Source: Saprospiraceae bacterium (GTDB taxonomy: Bacteria > Bacteroidota > Bacteroidia > Chitinophagales > Saprospiraceae). Taken from it: a stretch of 64,000 nt of DNA. A program made the position numbers and the translations under genes. How positions within the stretch are numbered: position 1 is the first letter of the stretch; each line of letters opens with the position of its first letter. A model generated the notes under the pieces. It had not been told where the DNA came from, did no database searches, and saw only the letters and a program-made list of their open reading frames with translations. This document shows positions 1 through 9,042 of this stretch, one piece after another. The stretch spans positions 1,431,501-1,495,500 of the forward strand of contig JADJXG010000001.1 in NCBI GenBank assembly GCA_016715965.1, given 5' to 3'.

Positions 1-1431
1 GGCCTCGGGGACTTTGGCAAATTTCTTTTGAAATGAATTGGCATATCCAAAAAACAAAGGCCCATCTAGATAATCAATTACTATATTTGGCAAATGCTGG
101 CTTGGAATTTCATTGCGTATCAGAAATTGGTCTTCGGGATGGGCTGAATCAATGGATTTTAAGGTGCTCCTTTCTTCCATTAGTTCACCCAGCTGAATCA
201 TAAAAAGGATGCTCGACATGACGACACCAATACCCACAGCCACCAATAAATCCAAAAAAACGGTTACAATGAAAACCAGCACCATTACGATGGCATCATG
301 TCGTGGTACTTTAAAAACATGGCGGACTCCCTTGTAATCCAATATTGACAATCCCACCGCAAATAGAATTCCAGCAAGAACCGATTTGGGAATTAATGCG
401 GCATATTTACCCAATCCCAATAAAATCAACAAAAGAACCAGACCGTGGATCATCCCTGAAGATCTGGTTTTGCCTCCGGAGCTCACATTGACAAGTGTCC
501 GCATGGTTGCACCCGCACCGGGTATTCCTCCAAACAAGCCAGCAAGGGAATTACCGATTCCTTGACCAATCAACTCCTGATTGCTGTGGTGACGTGTCCT
601 CGTCAGATTGTCTGCCACCACAGAGGTCAGGAGAGAATCGATGGCACCCAAAGCAGCCAGTGTAGCAGCGGAATTAATGATCAATAACCATGCATGAGAA
701 GGAATATCGAACCAACCACCCATTCGGGGTGATGGAAATCCATTTGGTACTTGCCCGATGATTGGTACCTGCCAAAAAGTCAACTGAGCCAGGCAGGAGA
801 CCACGACCAATGCCACAAGACTACTGGGCACTCCGGTTTTTAGTTTAGGGAAAAGATAGATTATGACAATGGTCAGAAAAGTGTAGAATATGGCATAAGG
901 GTTAAATCCATTTGGGATCTGGGAGATTTTTTGAATAACCTCAACCGTGGTCTGTGGAGATTCCATTCCAAATGCCGGAAAAATTTGCAATAAAATGATA
1001 ATCAAACCTATCCCGCTCATAAATCCGGAAATGACCGGATATGGAATGTACTTGATATAGTCACCAAGTCGGATCAATCCCAAAATGATTTGTATTAGGC
1101 CTGCTAAAACGAAACAAACGATGATAGCGGGTAAGGCTTTCTCAACACTTCCGACTAAACCCACCAGAGAACCAATCGTAGCAGCAGTAATGACAGTCAT
1201 TGGACCCGTGGGCCCACTAATTTGAGCCGGTGTGCCACCTAACCAGGCCGCAAAAAACCCCAAAATGATAGCTCCGTACAAACCAGCGGCAGGGCCCAAA
1301 CCAGATTGTACCCCAAATGCCAACGCCAATGGCAATGCAACTATTCCGGCAGTCAGACCGCCGAAGAAATCTCCTTTAGAAGGTATTGGAAATAATAACT
1401 TTTTCAATTTTAAATAATCCTGGATAATCAC
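1..1431 (-). CDS. SulP-family anion (sulfate/bicarbonate) transporter, C-terminus cut by window edge
   Basis: This is an inner-membrane anion permease or symporter of the SulP/SLC26 family. The visible 477 codons begin with the family's first-helix signature (FFGGLTAGIVALPLALAFG), followed by GPTGPMTVI and a long series of hydrophobic helices. Near the window edge the soluble STAS domain begins (NIVIDYLDGPLFFGYA). No ATG lies near the start of the open frame. The likeliest start is GTG at 1431, with TTG at 1407 as the alternative. The rest of the STAS domain lies beyond base 1, so the truncation is an artefact of the window. The substrate cannot be told from sequence; sulfate and bicarbonate are both common in the family. 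Confidence 0.9.
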   Translation of the reverse strand, partial: MIIQDYLKLKKLLFPIPSKGDFFGGLTAGIVALPLALAFGVQSGLGPAAGLYGAIILGFFAAWLGGTPAQISGPTGPMTVITAATIGSLVGLVGSVEKALPAIIVCFVLAGLIQIILGLIRLGDYIKYIPYPVISGFMSGIGLIIILLQIFPAFGMESPQTTVEVIQKISQIPNGFNPYAIFYTFLTIVIIYLFPKLKTGVPSSLVALVVVSCLAQLTFWQVPIIGQVPNGFPSPRMGGWFDIPSHAWLLIINSAATLAALGAIDSLLTSVVADNLTRTRHHSNQELIGQGIGNSLAGLFGGIPGAGATMRTLVNVSSGGKTRSSGMIHGLVLLLILLGLGKYAALIPKSVLAGILFAVGLSILDYKGVRHVFKVPRHDAIVMVLVFIVTVFLDLLVAVGIGVVMSSILFMIQLGELMEERSTLKSIDSAHPEDQFLIRNEIPSQHLPNIVIDYLDGPLFFGYANSFQKKFAKVPEA

Positions 1432-1593
1432 AAAGAACAGACCAAATCAAATGATTCAAATAATGCCTTGATTTGAATTCCCAAAGATAAAGAGGATTCT
1501 ATTTAAATACTTTCATGATTGTTTGGGAATTGCTATGGATGAGAAACTTGGTTTGGTTTTTTCAGATTACTTTTGCCATATATCAATGATGCA

Positions 1594-2073
1594 ATGGAGT
1601 TGAAGAATTTAAAAATTGAATTTAAGTGGGCTTTGCTTTTTATTTTTATGACCTGGATCTGGATGTTTTTGGAAAGACTTGCCGGTCTGCATGATCGTTA
1701 TATTGATGTCCATCCAAGGATCACGATGCTGATAGTTGCACCCTCATTGTTAATTTATTTTCTTGCTTTGAAAGAGAAAAAACAGAATATGCTCAGCGGC
1801 AAAATGACTTTCATGGATGGTTTTATTTCTGGATTATGGATCACGGGTTTTATCACCCTTTTGACGCCTTTGAGCCAATACATCATTTCAGTATGGATCA
1901 CTCCAGCATATTTTCAAAATGCCATTGAATACAGCATTGGAAAAGGAACTTCCCGCACGGACGCTGAAGCGTATTTTAATCTCAAAGTTTACATGTACCA
2001 GGCTACATTTTCAACTCCGGTGATGGGAACTTTGACATCCGCCGTATCGGCATATTTTATGCGAAGCAAATAA
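1594..2073 (+). CDS. DUF4199 family membrane protein
   Basis: A small inner-membrane protein of about 159 aa resembling the DUF4199 family, which is common in Bacteroidota and has no assigned function. Hydrophobic segments lie near the N-terminus (WALLFIFMTWIWMFL), at TMLIVAPSLLIYFLAL, in the middle (GFISGLWITGFITLL) and near the C-terminus (TPVMGTLTSAVSAYF). The open frame extends upstream to a TTG at 1573. The ATG at 1594 is preferred because it gives a normal charged N-terminus (MELKNLKIEF) directly before the first helix. It stands alone, with about 160 bp to the divergent SulP gene and 57 bp to the next gene. Confidence 0.75.
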   Translation: MELKNLKIEFKWALLFIFMTWIWMFLERLAGLHDRYIDVHPRITMLIVAPSLLIYFLALKEKKQNMLSGKMTFMDGFISGLWITGFITLLTPLSQYIISVWITPAYFQNAIEYSIGKGTSRTDAEAYFNLKVYMYQATFSTPVMGTLTSAVSAYFMRSK

Positions 2074-2130
2074 TTTTATTTTCCTTTGCAGCAATCTGAT
2101 CAAAAAGAAGGTCCTATTTAAAAATATCCA

Positions 2131-4173
2131 ATGATGAAAAACACAATAATCCTTTTTTTAATTACTAGTTTCTGCTGTAAGAACTCAGACCTTCTGGCTC
2201 AAACAAACATCCTCACCTTGGATTTTAACAGACGCCTGCACACCATTGATGGATTTGGAGCTCACCAATCTGGTGAGGTGCTCAATCAAAGTTGGTGGAA
2301 CCAGTTATTTTTCGAAGACATGGATTGCAGTATTTTTAGGGTGGATCTTACACCTGTGCTTGTGTCGCCTTACTCTGATCTCAGTTATTATTCTCCTTGG
2401 TTTATGGGATCTCAGACACGTTCGGTTTTTAATCTGGAAGATCCAGCCAATCCAAATGGACCTGAAGGAAACAGGGTCAGAACTTATACCAGCGCACAGG
2501 ATTATGGGAGAACTTTTGGAGGCAGATCAGCTCCAATAGCAGTCATGGGACCAGATTTAGAAAGGAATATTCCTTTGTTCAGATATCAAAGCAATCAGGC
2601 TCTCCTCAAACTTTCGGAAGAACAAGCGGCTGGGAATCCAAGAATTCTGACAGGATCTATTTGGTCTCCATTACCTTGGGTAAAAATATCTTCGGGCAAT
2701 CGATACAACCAAAATTGGTGGCCTGGTCCGGTACAAAATACACCCTGGCCTTTTGTATGGGGAGGTAATTTTGCAGGAGGAAGATTGGATGTGTCCAATA
2801 CACCATTGCAAGTATTTAATGATCAATCCATGGGAGGCAGTGGTCCAACCAGTGCGTTGACTCAATTTGCCCGAAGCACCGCAGCTTATATTGCAGGATA
2901 CCAAAGATTTCACAAGGTAAAATTCTATTCCATCAGTATTCAGAATGAATTGAATTTTGAACAATTTTACAACAGCGCTACGTATCCACTTTCTTCCCAA
3001 TATATCGCGGCATTAAAGTTGGTAAGAACTGAGTTTGACAAATACCCGGAATTGAAAGACATTAAGATCATGGGCCCGGAAGACCTATTGGGTGGAGATG
3101 CGTACGGTTTGTGGGAATACGGTGGCCCAATCCACAAAAATCTTCAATATCTCAGAAATATTGACAACGATCAGGAAGCAAAAAATGCACTCGATTTTTT
3201 TTGTATTCACGGGTATGCTTCAGATGGTGTTAGTTCGGCCGGATCTGACCCGAGAACCTGGCAATGGTGGGCCAATGGTTGGACCAGCAGTCCTGCAGCC
3301 GGAATCCCGTCCAATGTAAATGGCTTTACCCATTTTGGCAAGAAAAGTTGGATGACAGAGACCTCCGGAGAACATTACGATTGGATCTTTCCTAAAACTG
3401 GATTCCCCGGGCAAGGAGGATTTAGCATAGCCCTTAAAATTCATCAAGCGCTGACGACAGGGGTGGAAAGTGCATGGATTTATTGGACTTTTTCTGATGT
3501 AGATGCCAACGGCAATGTTTCTGATCAGGGCCTCACCAGTCCAACTCTCAGAGAAAACTCACCGAAATATGTGGCGGCAAAACATTTTTTCAAATTCATA
3601 AGACCCGGTTCGGTATTATTGGGTTCCCAGCTAAACGCAGCACAAGGGATCCATTCCTCCAGTTATTACAATGAATCCTCCAAAACTTTAGTTACCGTAA
3701 TCATAAATGCAAGTTCTACTCAGCAGGCATTGAGCATCCTTTGGCCTGCCAACTTTCACAATCCGAGGGCTTTTTATTCTTCAGAAAACAACTATTGGCA
3801 ATCTAGAACGGTAACTTTACAAAATAACGAATCACGTATAATGATCGACAGATATTCTGTGATGACTGTGCTTACTGAGCTATCACCCAGTGGCCAATTA
3901 GAATGGTCTGGAAAAAAGAAAGCCGGATTTCATTCTTGGATTGGATCAACAGGCACAAGCAACAAAATATTGATTCATGCAGAAACTTCTCAAATCTGCC
4001 ATATCACTTTGTTGAGTCTTGAAGGAAAAACATTATTCACAAGCAATCGGTATAGCTTGAATCAAGGATTGAATGAACTGGATTTTGATCTACAAAAATT
4101 AGGGGGAAGTACAATACTTCTTTCGATTCAAGGCCAGGATGAAAAATATATCGACAAAATCGCAATACCTTAA
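2131..4173 (+). CDS. Secreted GH30-like glycoside hydrolase with C-terminal sorting-like domain
   Basis: A 680-aa exported enzyme. An N-terminal signal peptide (cleavage likely after LLAQ, near residue 24) is followed by a clan-A TIM barrel resembling glycoside hydrolase family 30, which includes glucosylceramidase-, xylanase- and beta-1,6-glucanase-type enzymes. Supporting motifs are the opening IDGFGAHQSGE, the SIWSPLPWVK strand, the presumed acid/base Glu273 in SIQNELNF, and the presumed nucleophile Glu410 in WMTETSGEH. A beta-sandwich follows the barrel, as usual in the family. The last 75 or so residues resemble a degenerate T9SS type A sorting domain but lack the usual NPxxxxL entry motif. 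The substrate is unknown. It probably acts on a plant or microbial polysaccharide outside the cell. No polysaccharide-utilisation genes lie next to it. Confidence 0.75.
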   Translation: MMKNTIILFLITSFCCKNSDLLAQTNILTLDFNRRLHTIDGFGAHQSGEVLNQSWWNQLFFEDMDCSIFRVDLTPVLVSPYSDLSYYSPWFMGSQTRSVFNLEDPANPNGPEGNRVRTYTSAQDYGRTFGGRSAPIAVMGPDLERNIPLFRYQSNQALLKLSEEQAAGNPRILTGSIWSPLPWVKISSGNRYNQNWWPGPVQNTPWPFVWGGNFAGGRLDVSNTPLQVFNDQSMGGSGPTSALTQFARSTAAYIAGYQRFHKVKFYSISIQNELNFEQFYNSATYPLSSQYIAALKLVRTEFDKYPELKDIKIMGPEDLLGGDAYGLWEYGGPIHKNLQYLRNIDNDQEAKNALDFFCIHGYASDGVSSAGSDPRTWQWWANGWTSSPAAGIPSNVNGFTHFGKKSWMTETSGEHYDWIFPKTGFPGQGGFSIALKIHQALTTGVESAWIYWTFSDVDANGNVSDQGLTSPTLRENSPKYVAAKHFFKFIRPGSVLLGSQLNAAQGIHSSSYYNESSKTLVTVIINASSTQQALSILWPANFHNPRAFYSSENNYWQSRTVTLQNNESRIMIDRYSVMTVLTELSPSGQLEWSGKKKAGFHSWIGSTGTSNKILIHAETSQICHITLLSLEGKTLFTSNRYSLNQGLNELDFDLQKLGGSTILLSIQGQDEKYIDKIAIP

Positions 4174-4213
4174 GGGCTTGACTCAATTATAATGTAGTTC
4201 TTAATCTAGTTTG

Positions 4214-4221
4214 TACCTTTG
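4214..4221 (+). promoter_or_regulatory. Putative -7 box (TACCTTTG) for tsaE-ald
   Basis: The sequence TACCTTTG matches the Bacteroidota -7 consensus TAnnTTTG and lies 5 bp before the tsaE ATG. No good -33 TTTG was found at the usual distance. If it is used, the transcript would be essentially leaderless. Confidence 0.4.
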
Positions 4222-4226
4222 TACTG

Positions 4227-4664
4227 ATGTACGAGTTTGAGTCAGGTCCTGTAATACCGGATGCTGTTTTATCTGAATGGATTCATATCATGCTGCCTTT
4301 TAAAATATGGTGTCTCGAATCAAATCTTGGAGGTGGAAAAACTCATTTGGTCAGACAGTTTGGAAGGATGATTGGCTTTGAACACGAAGTGAGTAGTCCC
4401 ACTTTCTCCATCGTGAATCAATATTCCTGTAAGCCCAATCCTTTTGGATTTGAAACCATTTATCACGCTGATTTATACAGACTAAATAGCTTAGAGGAGG
4501 CACATGACTCCGGATTGATGGAATATCTATTTGCGAATAGCCTTATCATTATTGAATGGCCCGAGTTGATCCGGTCATACCTGCAACATGAAAAATATGC
4601 CTGGATTCAAATTTCCCCGGTTGGAATTGACTCTAGAAAATATACTTTAAACTTGATATCATGA
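4227..4664 (+). CDS. tsaE: TsaE, ATPase of the tRNA threonylcarbamoyladenosine pathway
   Basis: A cytoplasmic P-loop ATPase that works with TsaB and TsaD to place the t6A modification on A37 of ANN-decoding tRNAs. At 145 aa it has the normal family length. Residues 31-39 form the Walker A loop (ESNLGGGKT, Lys38), slightly different from the usual LGAGKT form. The SSPTFSIVNQY segment, the HADLYRL motif and the Walker-B-like LIIIEWPEL are all present and in order. Its stop overlaps the ald start by four bases (ATGA), so the two are co-transcribed and probably translationally coupled. This pairing is often seen in Bacteroidota. Confidence 0.93.
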   Translation: MYEFESGPVIPDAVLSEWIHIMLPFKIWCLESNLGGGKTHLVRQFGRMIGFEHEVSSPTFSIVNQYSCKPNPFGFETIYHADLYRLNSLEEAHDSGLMEYLFANSLIIIEWPELIRSYLQHEKYAWIQISPVGIDSRKYTLNLIS

Positions 4665-5875
4665 GTCATCCAGTTTATTTTCCGGTTGAAAAGAATTTTA
4701 CCCAGACACAAGTAGAAATGAAGGATTTTCTAAAGGCCAAAAATTCAATAAGCATCGGTATTCCTAAAGAAAGTTTTTACCACGAGAATAGAGTGGGCTT
4801 GGTACCGCATTCGGTTCACAATTTGGTGGCAAGAGGCCATCAGGTCTGGGTGGAAGCAGGGGCAGGCGAAAAATCCAATTTCAGCGATCACAATTATGCG
4901 GAAGCCGGGGCAGAAATCTGTTCATCCAAACAGAAGGTATTTGAAGCCAATGTGATACTTAAAGTTTCTCCTCCTACCCTGGAAGATTTGAATCTCTTCA
5001 AAACAAATCAAATTCTCATTTCCCCTTTGCATCTTCCAATGATTCAACCCGATTATATACAAATTCTTCGGCAGAAAAGAGTCACAGCGTTGGCGATGGA
5101 GTATATGCAATCAGAAGACAATAGTTTTCCTTTGGTTCGTGTTATGAGCGAAATTGCAGGATTGGCGGTGATTCACACTGCGGCAGAACTACTCACCAAT
5201 ACCAATAAGGGACGCGGGGTATTGTTAGGAGGAGTTAGTGGTGTGCCTCCATCCAAGGTGTTGATCCTGGGTGCCGGAGTGGTGGCAGAATTTGCCACCA
5301 GGGCAGCGTTGGCCCTTGGAGCCTCGGTGCGTATTTTTGACGACGAAATACACAAGTTGACTCGTATTCAAAGCAGAATTGGAATACCCTTGTACACTTC
5401 ATCCTTAAATCCGGTTTCATTGCTTCAACAACTGGTTTCAGCCGATGTAGTGATTGGTGCCATCCATTCGAAAATAGGTCGCACTCCTGTCGTGGTCACT
5501 GAAGAAATGGTCATGCAAATGAAACCAGGTTCTGTCATTATTGATGTTTCCATAGATCAAGGTGGCTGTTTTGAAACAAGTCAATTAACCACGCATGACC
5601 AGCCCACACGAGTAATGCATGGAGTGATTCATTATGGAGTTCCCAATATCGCTTCAAAGGTATCCCGCACCGCTTCTATTGCCATTAGCAATATTATAAC
5701 ACCCATTCTGCAAAGAGCCGGAGATGCAGGTAGTATTGAAGAAATACTGTATCAGTATAAGGGCTTGAGAAATGGAATCTATACCTACAAAGGATGTTTA
5801 ACCAATGAATACCTGAGTAAAAGATTTGGAATTAAATACACCAATTTAGAACTCTTGCTTACATCCATTATTTAA
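4661..5875 (+). CDS. ald: Alanine dehydrogenase (AlaDH/PNT family)
   Basis: Catalyses reversible NAD-dependent deamination of L-alanine to pyruvate and ammonia in the cytosol. The N-terminal AlaDH/PNT domain opens with IGIPKESFYHENRVGLVPHS, and the NAD-binding Rossmann domain contains VLILGAGVVAEFA. MSEIAGL and VIIDVSIDQGG are further family motifs. At 404 aa it is about 35 residues longer than classical Ald because of an N-terminal extension before the IGIPKE strand. The start is fixed by the ATGA overlap with tsaE, although an internal Met near residue 20 is possible. It converges with the helicase gene and overlaps it by four bases. Transhydrogenase alpha subunit is the main alternative, but the tsaE neighbour and single-gene layout favour Ald. 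Confidence 0.88.
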   Translation: MSHPVYFPVEKNFTQTQVEMKDFLKAKNSISIGIPKESFYHENRVGLVPHSVHNLVARGHQVWVEAGAGEKSNFSDHNYAEAGAEICSSKQKVFEANVILKVSPPTLEDLNLFKTNQILISPLHLPMIQPDYIQILRQKRVTALAMEYMQSEDNSFPLVRVMSEIAGLAVIHTAAELLTNTNKGRGVLLGGVSGVPPSKVLILGAGVVAEFATRAALALGASVRIFDDEIHKLTRIQSRIGIPLYTSSLNPVSLLQQLVSADVVIGAIHSKIGRTPVVVTEEMVMQMKPGSVIIDVSIDQGGCFETSQLTTHDQPTRVMHGVIHYGVPNIASKVSRTASIAISNIITPILQRAGDAGSIEEILYQYKGLRNGIYTYKGCLTNEYLSKRFGIKYTNLELLLTSII

Positions 5876-8800
5876 TCTTCTTCCGTTTCAAAATCAGTTT
5901 CGGGAAGACTAAGTTTCTTTTGTTGGTAATACCGACACCATACACAATCTTCCTTCCCGCATCCCGGTGTAAATATTCCATTTTTTATTTTGTCGTAAGT
6001 TTCGCTTATCAAATTTCCCACCAAGGCAATATCTTGTGCACTGGGCGCTAAATGCGCGCTGTGATATTCACCGTATTGGTCAGGTGCAATGTTGTAGAAA
6101 ACTCCATCCAGCAAGGATGGATACAAATGAGATTCTGTTTGGAGAAGAATTTTGTAAAACACCATTTGCAACCAGTAGTCACCGCCATGGGGATTTTTTT
6201 CATTCGGTGCTTTTATTTTAGATTTTAGATAATTGGGGTTACCGGTTTTGTAATCCACAATGCGAACACCGCTTGGTAAAAAATCAATACGGTCTATTTT
6301 TCCCGATATTGGCACAGACAAATGTCTTCTGTTCTTAAAACTTAATTCGATGGAATGGCGTATCACACCTGTCCAGTCAGATGACTTTTTCTTTAAAAAT
6401 CCGGAAAGATGCACAATTCCTTCTTGCAGATACTTCACATATTCAGAATCCGTAAAGTGAGATTTGTATTTTCTCATGGCGTTTCCAAATAGAAATTTGA
6501 GTCTCTCCTCATTGAGATCTGACCGTTGTAGATTTTCAGCGAAGTACTTTTCAAGAGTCTGATGTACAGCATTGCCATATCCAAGATAAGCTGTCCGCGC
6601 ACCGGGAATTCTCAATACTGTTTCATGGTAAAATTGCAATGGACAATTTAGATACTTTTGCAAAGAAGTAGCAGACATCTCGTATTTCTCTAAAAACCGG
6701 TCAAGCAATGCTCTTTCGATCTGCTCAAAATTTCTGTGATGGTACTGCAACTGCTGTCCTATGTGATCCGTGAGCTCTTCAGAAGAAATGGTCTCCTTCC
6801 TCAATTCCACCAAACCAGATTCCAAGAGTTCGTTGACAAACCTGGAGGGGTTGCTTGTTTTATCTGATATGTTTTTGTCTGGAAAGGAAATGTAAAGCTG
6901 TCTCTCAGCTCTGGTCATTCCCACGTAAAATAATCTTCGGTCATCTTCTGCTGAATGCGTCTCTTCCCATAGATATTTATCGGGCAAAATAAAATTTTTA
7001 TTGGGCAAAGGTTTCCAGGAAGCTTCTGTCTGATTAACGATAAATACGGTATCAAACTCAAGGCCTTTGGCGCTGTGCATCGTACCTAAGAAGACACTCT
7101 GTGATGATCCTGAAAAATAAGATACTTCAAGAGATATATTATAGGAAATGAGTTTTTGAAAAATCAGGAGCAATTCTTTCAAACCAAGGTTTGTTTGCTT
7201 TGAGCTTATTTTTTTTACAAAATCAAAGATAGCATTCAAAACTTGCAAAAGATGCTGTTTATCTTCATTGGCAAGAATGTACTCCAGGATTTTTAATTCA
7301 TACAAAACTTTTTCTATCAATACCTGTACCGTGCAAATATTTTTTTCCGCGATGAGTTTTTCAATAGATCGTGAAAAGTCAAGAACAGTTTGAGGGAATT
7401 TCAATTGAGCAGATCTAAGAAAATCTTCTTCCGCGATACAGAGTCTTAAACTGAGCGGCTTGTTATCCTGCGATGGATCGGCATAAGTTTCTTCCTTGAG
7501 TTGGTTGAATCGCCAGAATAACTTGGCAAGATCAATCGTATCCAGTCCTAAAAAAGGCTGATGCAGCAAATGGGATAAAATGTGATCATTGGTTAAGGGA
7601 GTATTTTCTTCATTTTCGATGTATTGTAGGATCTGAATGATGGACCCGGTCAAAGGTTCTTTTAATGCATCGATTGACCTGCTGGTTTGGTAGGGAATAC
7701 CCATGGAACCAAGTGCTTTGGCATAGGCTTCTGATTCTGCATTCTTTCTATACAGAACAGCAATGGCATCAGGAGAGATTCCTTTTGAACTGATTAACTC
7801 CTTAATTTTTCGGCACACCAGATGAACCTCAGAATGCGGATCTGTATTTTGCAGAATCACGGGCTTGTGCTCAATGGATTGGTATTTGCCGGATGCTGTC
7901 AAATCTTTACTAAGGTCTTGGATGTAATTAACCAATCTTTGATGATTGTGAGAAATGCAATGAGATGCAGCGTCCAGAATCGTTTGAGAGGAACGGTAGT
8001 TTTCTTGCAATACGATGAGTTGGGCTTGATATTGTTTGATAAATTCGGACATGTTGCTGAGATTGGCCCCTTGAAAGCGAAAGATGGCCTGATCGTCATC
8101 ACCTACCACAAAAACATTGGGCGAGTCCCAATATGAAGCCAACAAACGCACGATTTCCATCTGCGAACCATTGGTGTCCTGGTATTCATCTACCAGAATG
8201 TATTGGTATTTCTCCTGATAATCCGCCAATAGGTCTGGGTTGGAGCTGAATTTTTCAATAACCCATAAAATCATGTCGTCAAAATCGTATAGATTTTTCT
8301 TACTCAGCGCATCTTGATAATGAATATAAAGGTCCACAGCAGCAAGTGTTTTCTCGAGATCGAGCCGGGCTTTTTTATATCTGGATGGGTTGAGTTCGCC
8401 TTTGGCAAATTCTTGATGTTTTCTCTTGTATTGTAGATCTGGATTCAGATGTAAAAGTTCTATGGTGTTCTCCAGATTTTTTTTCATTTCTGTCGCATTC
8501 CAGTTTTCTTTTTTGATTTCTCTGAATAGATTTTTTAATTTTTTAATCGTGTCATGGTAGTTTTCTTTCAATGAGTACAAAGGGTTGGATGATGGAAGCG
8601 CATTTAAGAGTTCCAAAAACAACTCAATGATATCCAAATCGTCAGCCAACGCGTGATCCCCATACAAATTAAAAAGATGTGGATTCTCTACAATCACCTT
8701 ATTGCAGAAAGAGTGATAGGTAAAAATACCGACATCATAAGATTCAGGTCCGATCATTGCATTTAAGCGTTTTTTCATATTGCCTACTGCAGCATCGGTA

Positions 8801-9042
8801 AAAGTCAGGCAGAGAATATTGGATGGCAAAACGGTATTATTCAAAAGGATGTTGGCGATGCGACTAGCCAGTATCTGAGTTTTACCGGTACCCGGTCCGG
8901 CAATCACCATGACAGGACCTTCTGTGGTATCCACTGCTTTTTTCTGAGCAGAGTTCAGCTTCGCATATTCCCTTTCAAAATTCTTCAGATGTTCTTCGCG
9001 GCTTCTCATTGAGTGATTTTGTGGTCTATCTTTCTCTTTCAA
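5872..9042 (-). CDS. UvrD/AddA-like superfamily 1 helicase fused to a PD-(D/E)XK nuclease with Fe-S cysteines
   Basis: A 1056-aa ATP-dependent 3'-5' DNA helicase with a nuclease tail, likely used in double-strand-break end processing or repair. Helicase motifs appear in order: a Q-motif region, Walker A GPGTGKT (Lys54), motif II VDEYQDT, motif III VVGDDDQAIFRFQGA, motif IV LQENYRS, motif V GTMHSAKGLEFD and motif VI YVGMTRAERQLYIS. The C-terminal third holds the RecB/Cas4-type nuclease, with GKIDRIDF and DYKTG (Asp930, Lys932). Cys800 and the late CxxxxCxxC (1028, 1033, 1036) fit the AddB-type four-cysteine iron-sulfur cage. The start overlaps the upstream lipoprotein gene by 17 bases, so Met12 (9009) is an alternative start. 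The two genes are probably co-transcribed. Confidence 0.9.
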   Translation of the reverse strand: MKEKDRPQNHSMRSREEHLKNFEREYAKLNSAQKKAVDTTEGPVMVIAGPGTGKTQILASRIANILLNNTVLPSNILCLTFTDAAVGNMKKRLNAMIGPESYDVGIFTYHSFCNKVIVENPHLFNLYGDHALADDLDIIELFLELLNALPSSNPLYSLKENYHDTIKKLKNLFREIKKENWNATEMKKNLENTIELLHLNPDLQYKRKHQEFAKGELNPSRYKKARLDLEKTLAAVDLYIHYQDALSKKNLYDFDDMILWVIEKFSSNPDLLADYQEKYQYILVDEYQDTNGSQMEIVRLLASYWDSPNVFVVGDDDQAIFRFQGANLSNMSEFIKQYQAQLIVLQENYRSSQTILDAASHCISHNHQRLVNYIQDLSKDLTASGKYQSIEHKPVILQNTDPHSEVHLVCRKIKELISSKGISPDAIAVLYRKNAESEAYAKALGSMGIPYQTSRSIDALKEPLTGSIIQILQYIENEENTPLTNDHILSHLLHQPFLGLDTIDLAKLFWRFNQLKEETYADPSQDNKPLSLRLCIAEEDFLRSAQLKFPQTVLDFSRSIEKLIAEKNICTVQVLIEKVLYELKILEYILANEDKQHLLQVLNAIFDFVKKISSKQTNLGLKELLLIFQKLISYNISLEVSYFSGSSQSVFLGTMHSAKGLEFDTVFIVNQTEASWKPLPNKNFILPDKYLWEETHSAEDDRRLFYVGMTRAERQLYISFPDKNISDKTSNPSRFVNELLESGLVELRKETISSEELTDHIGQQLQYHHRNFEQIERALLDRFLEKYEMSATSLQKYLNCPLQFYHETVLRIPGARTAYLGYGNAVHQTLEKYFAENLQRSDLNEERLKFLFGNAMRKYKSHFTDSEYVKYLQEGIVHLSGFLKKKSSDWTGVIRHSIELSFKNRRHLSVPISGKIDRIDFLPSGVRIVDYKTGNPNYLKSKIKAPNEKNPHGGDYWLQMVFYKILLQTESHLYPSLLDGVFYNIAPDQYGEYHSAHLAPSAQDIALVGNLISETYDKIKNGIFTPGCGKEDCVWCRYYQQKKLSLPETDFETEED

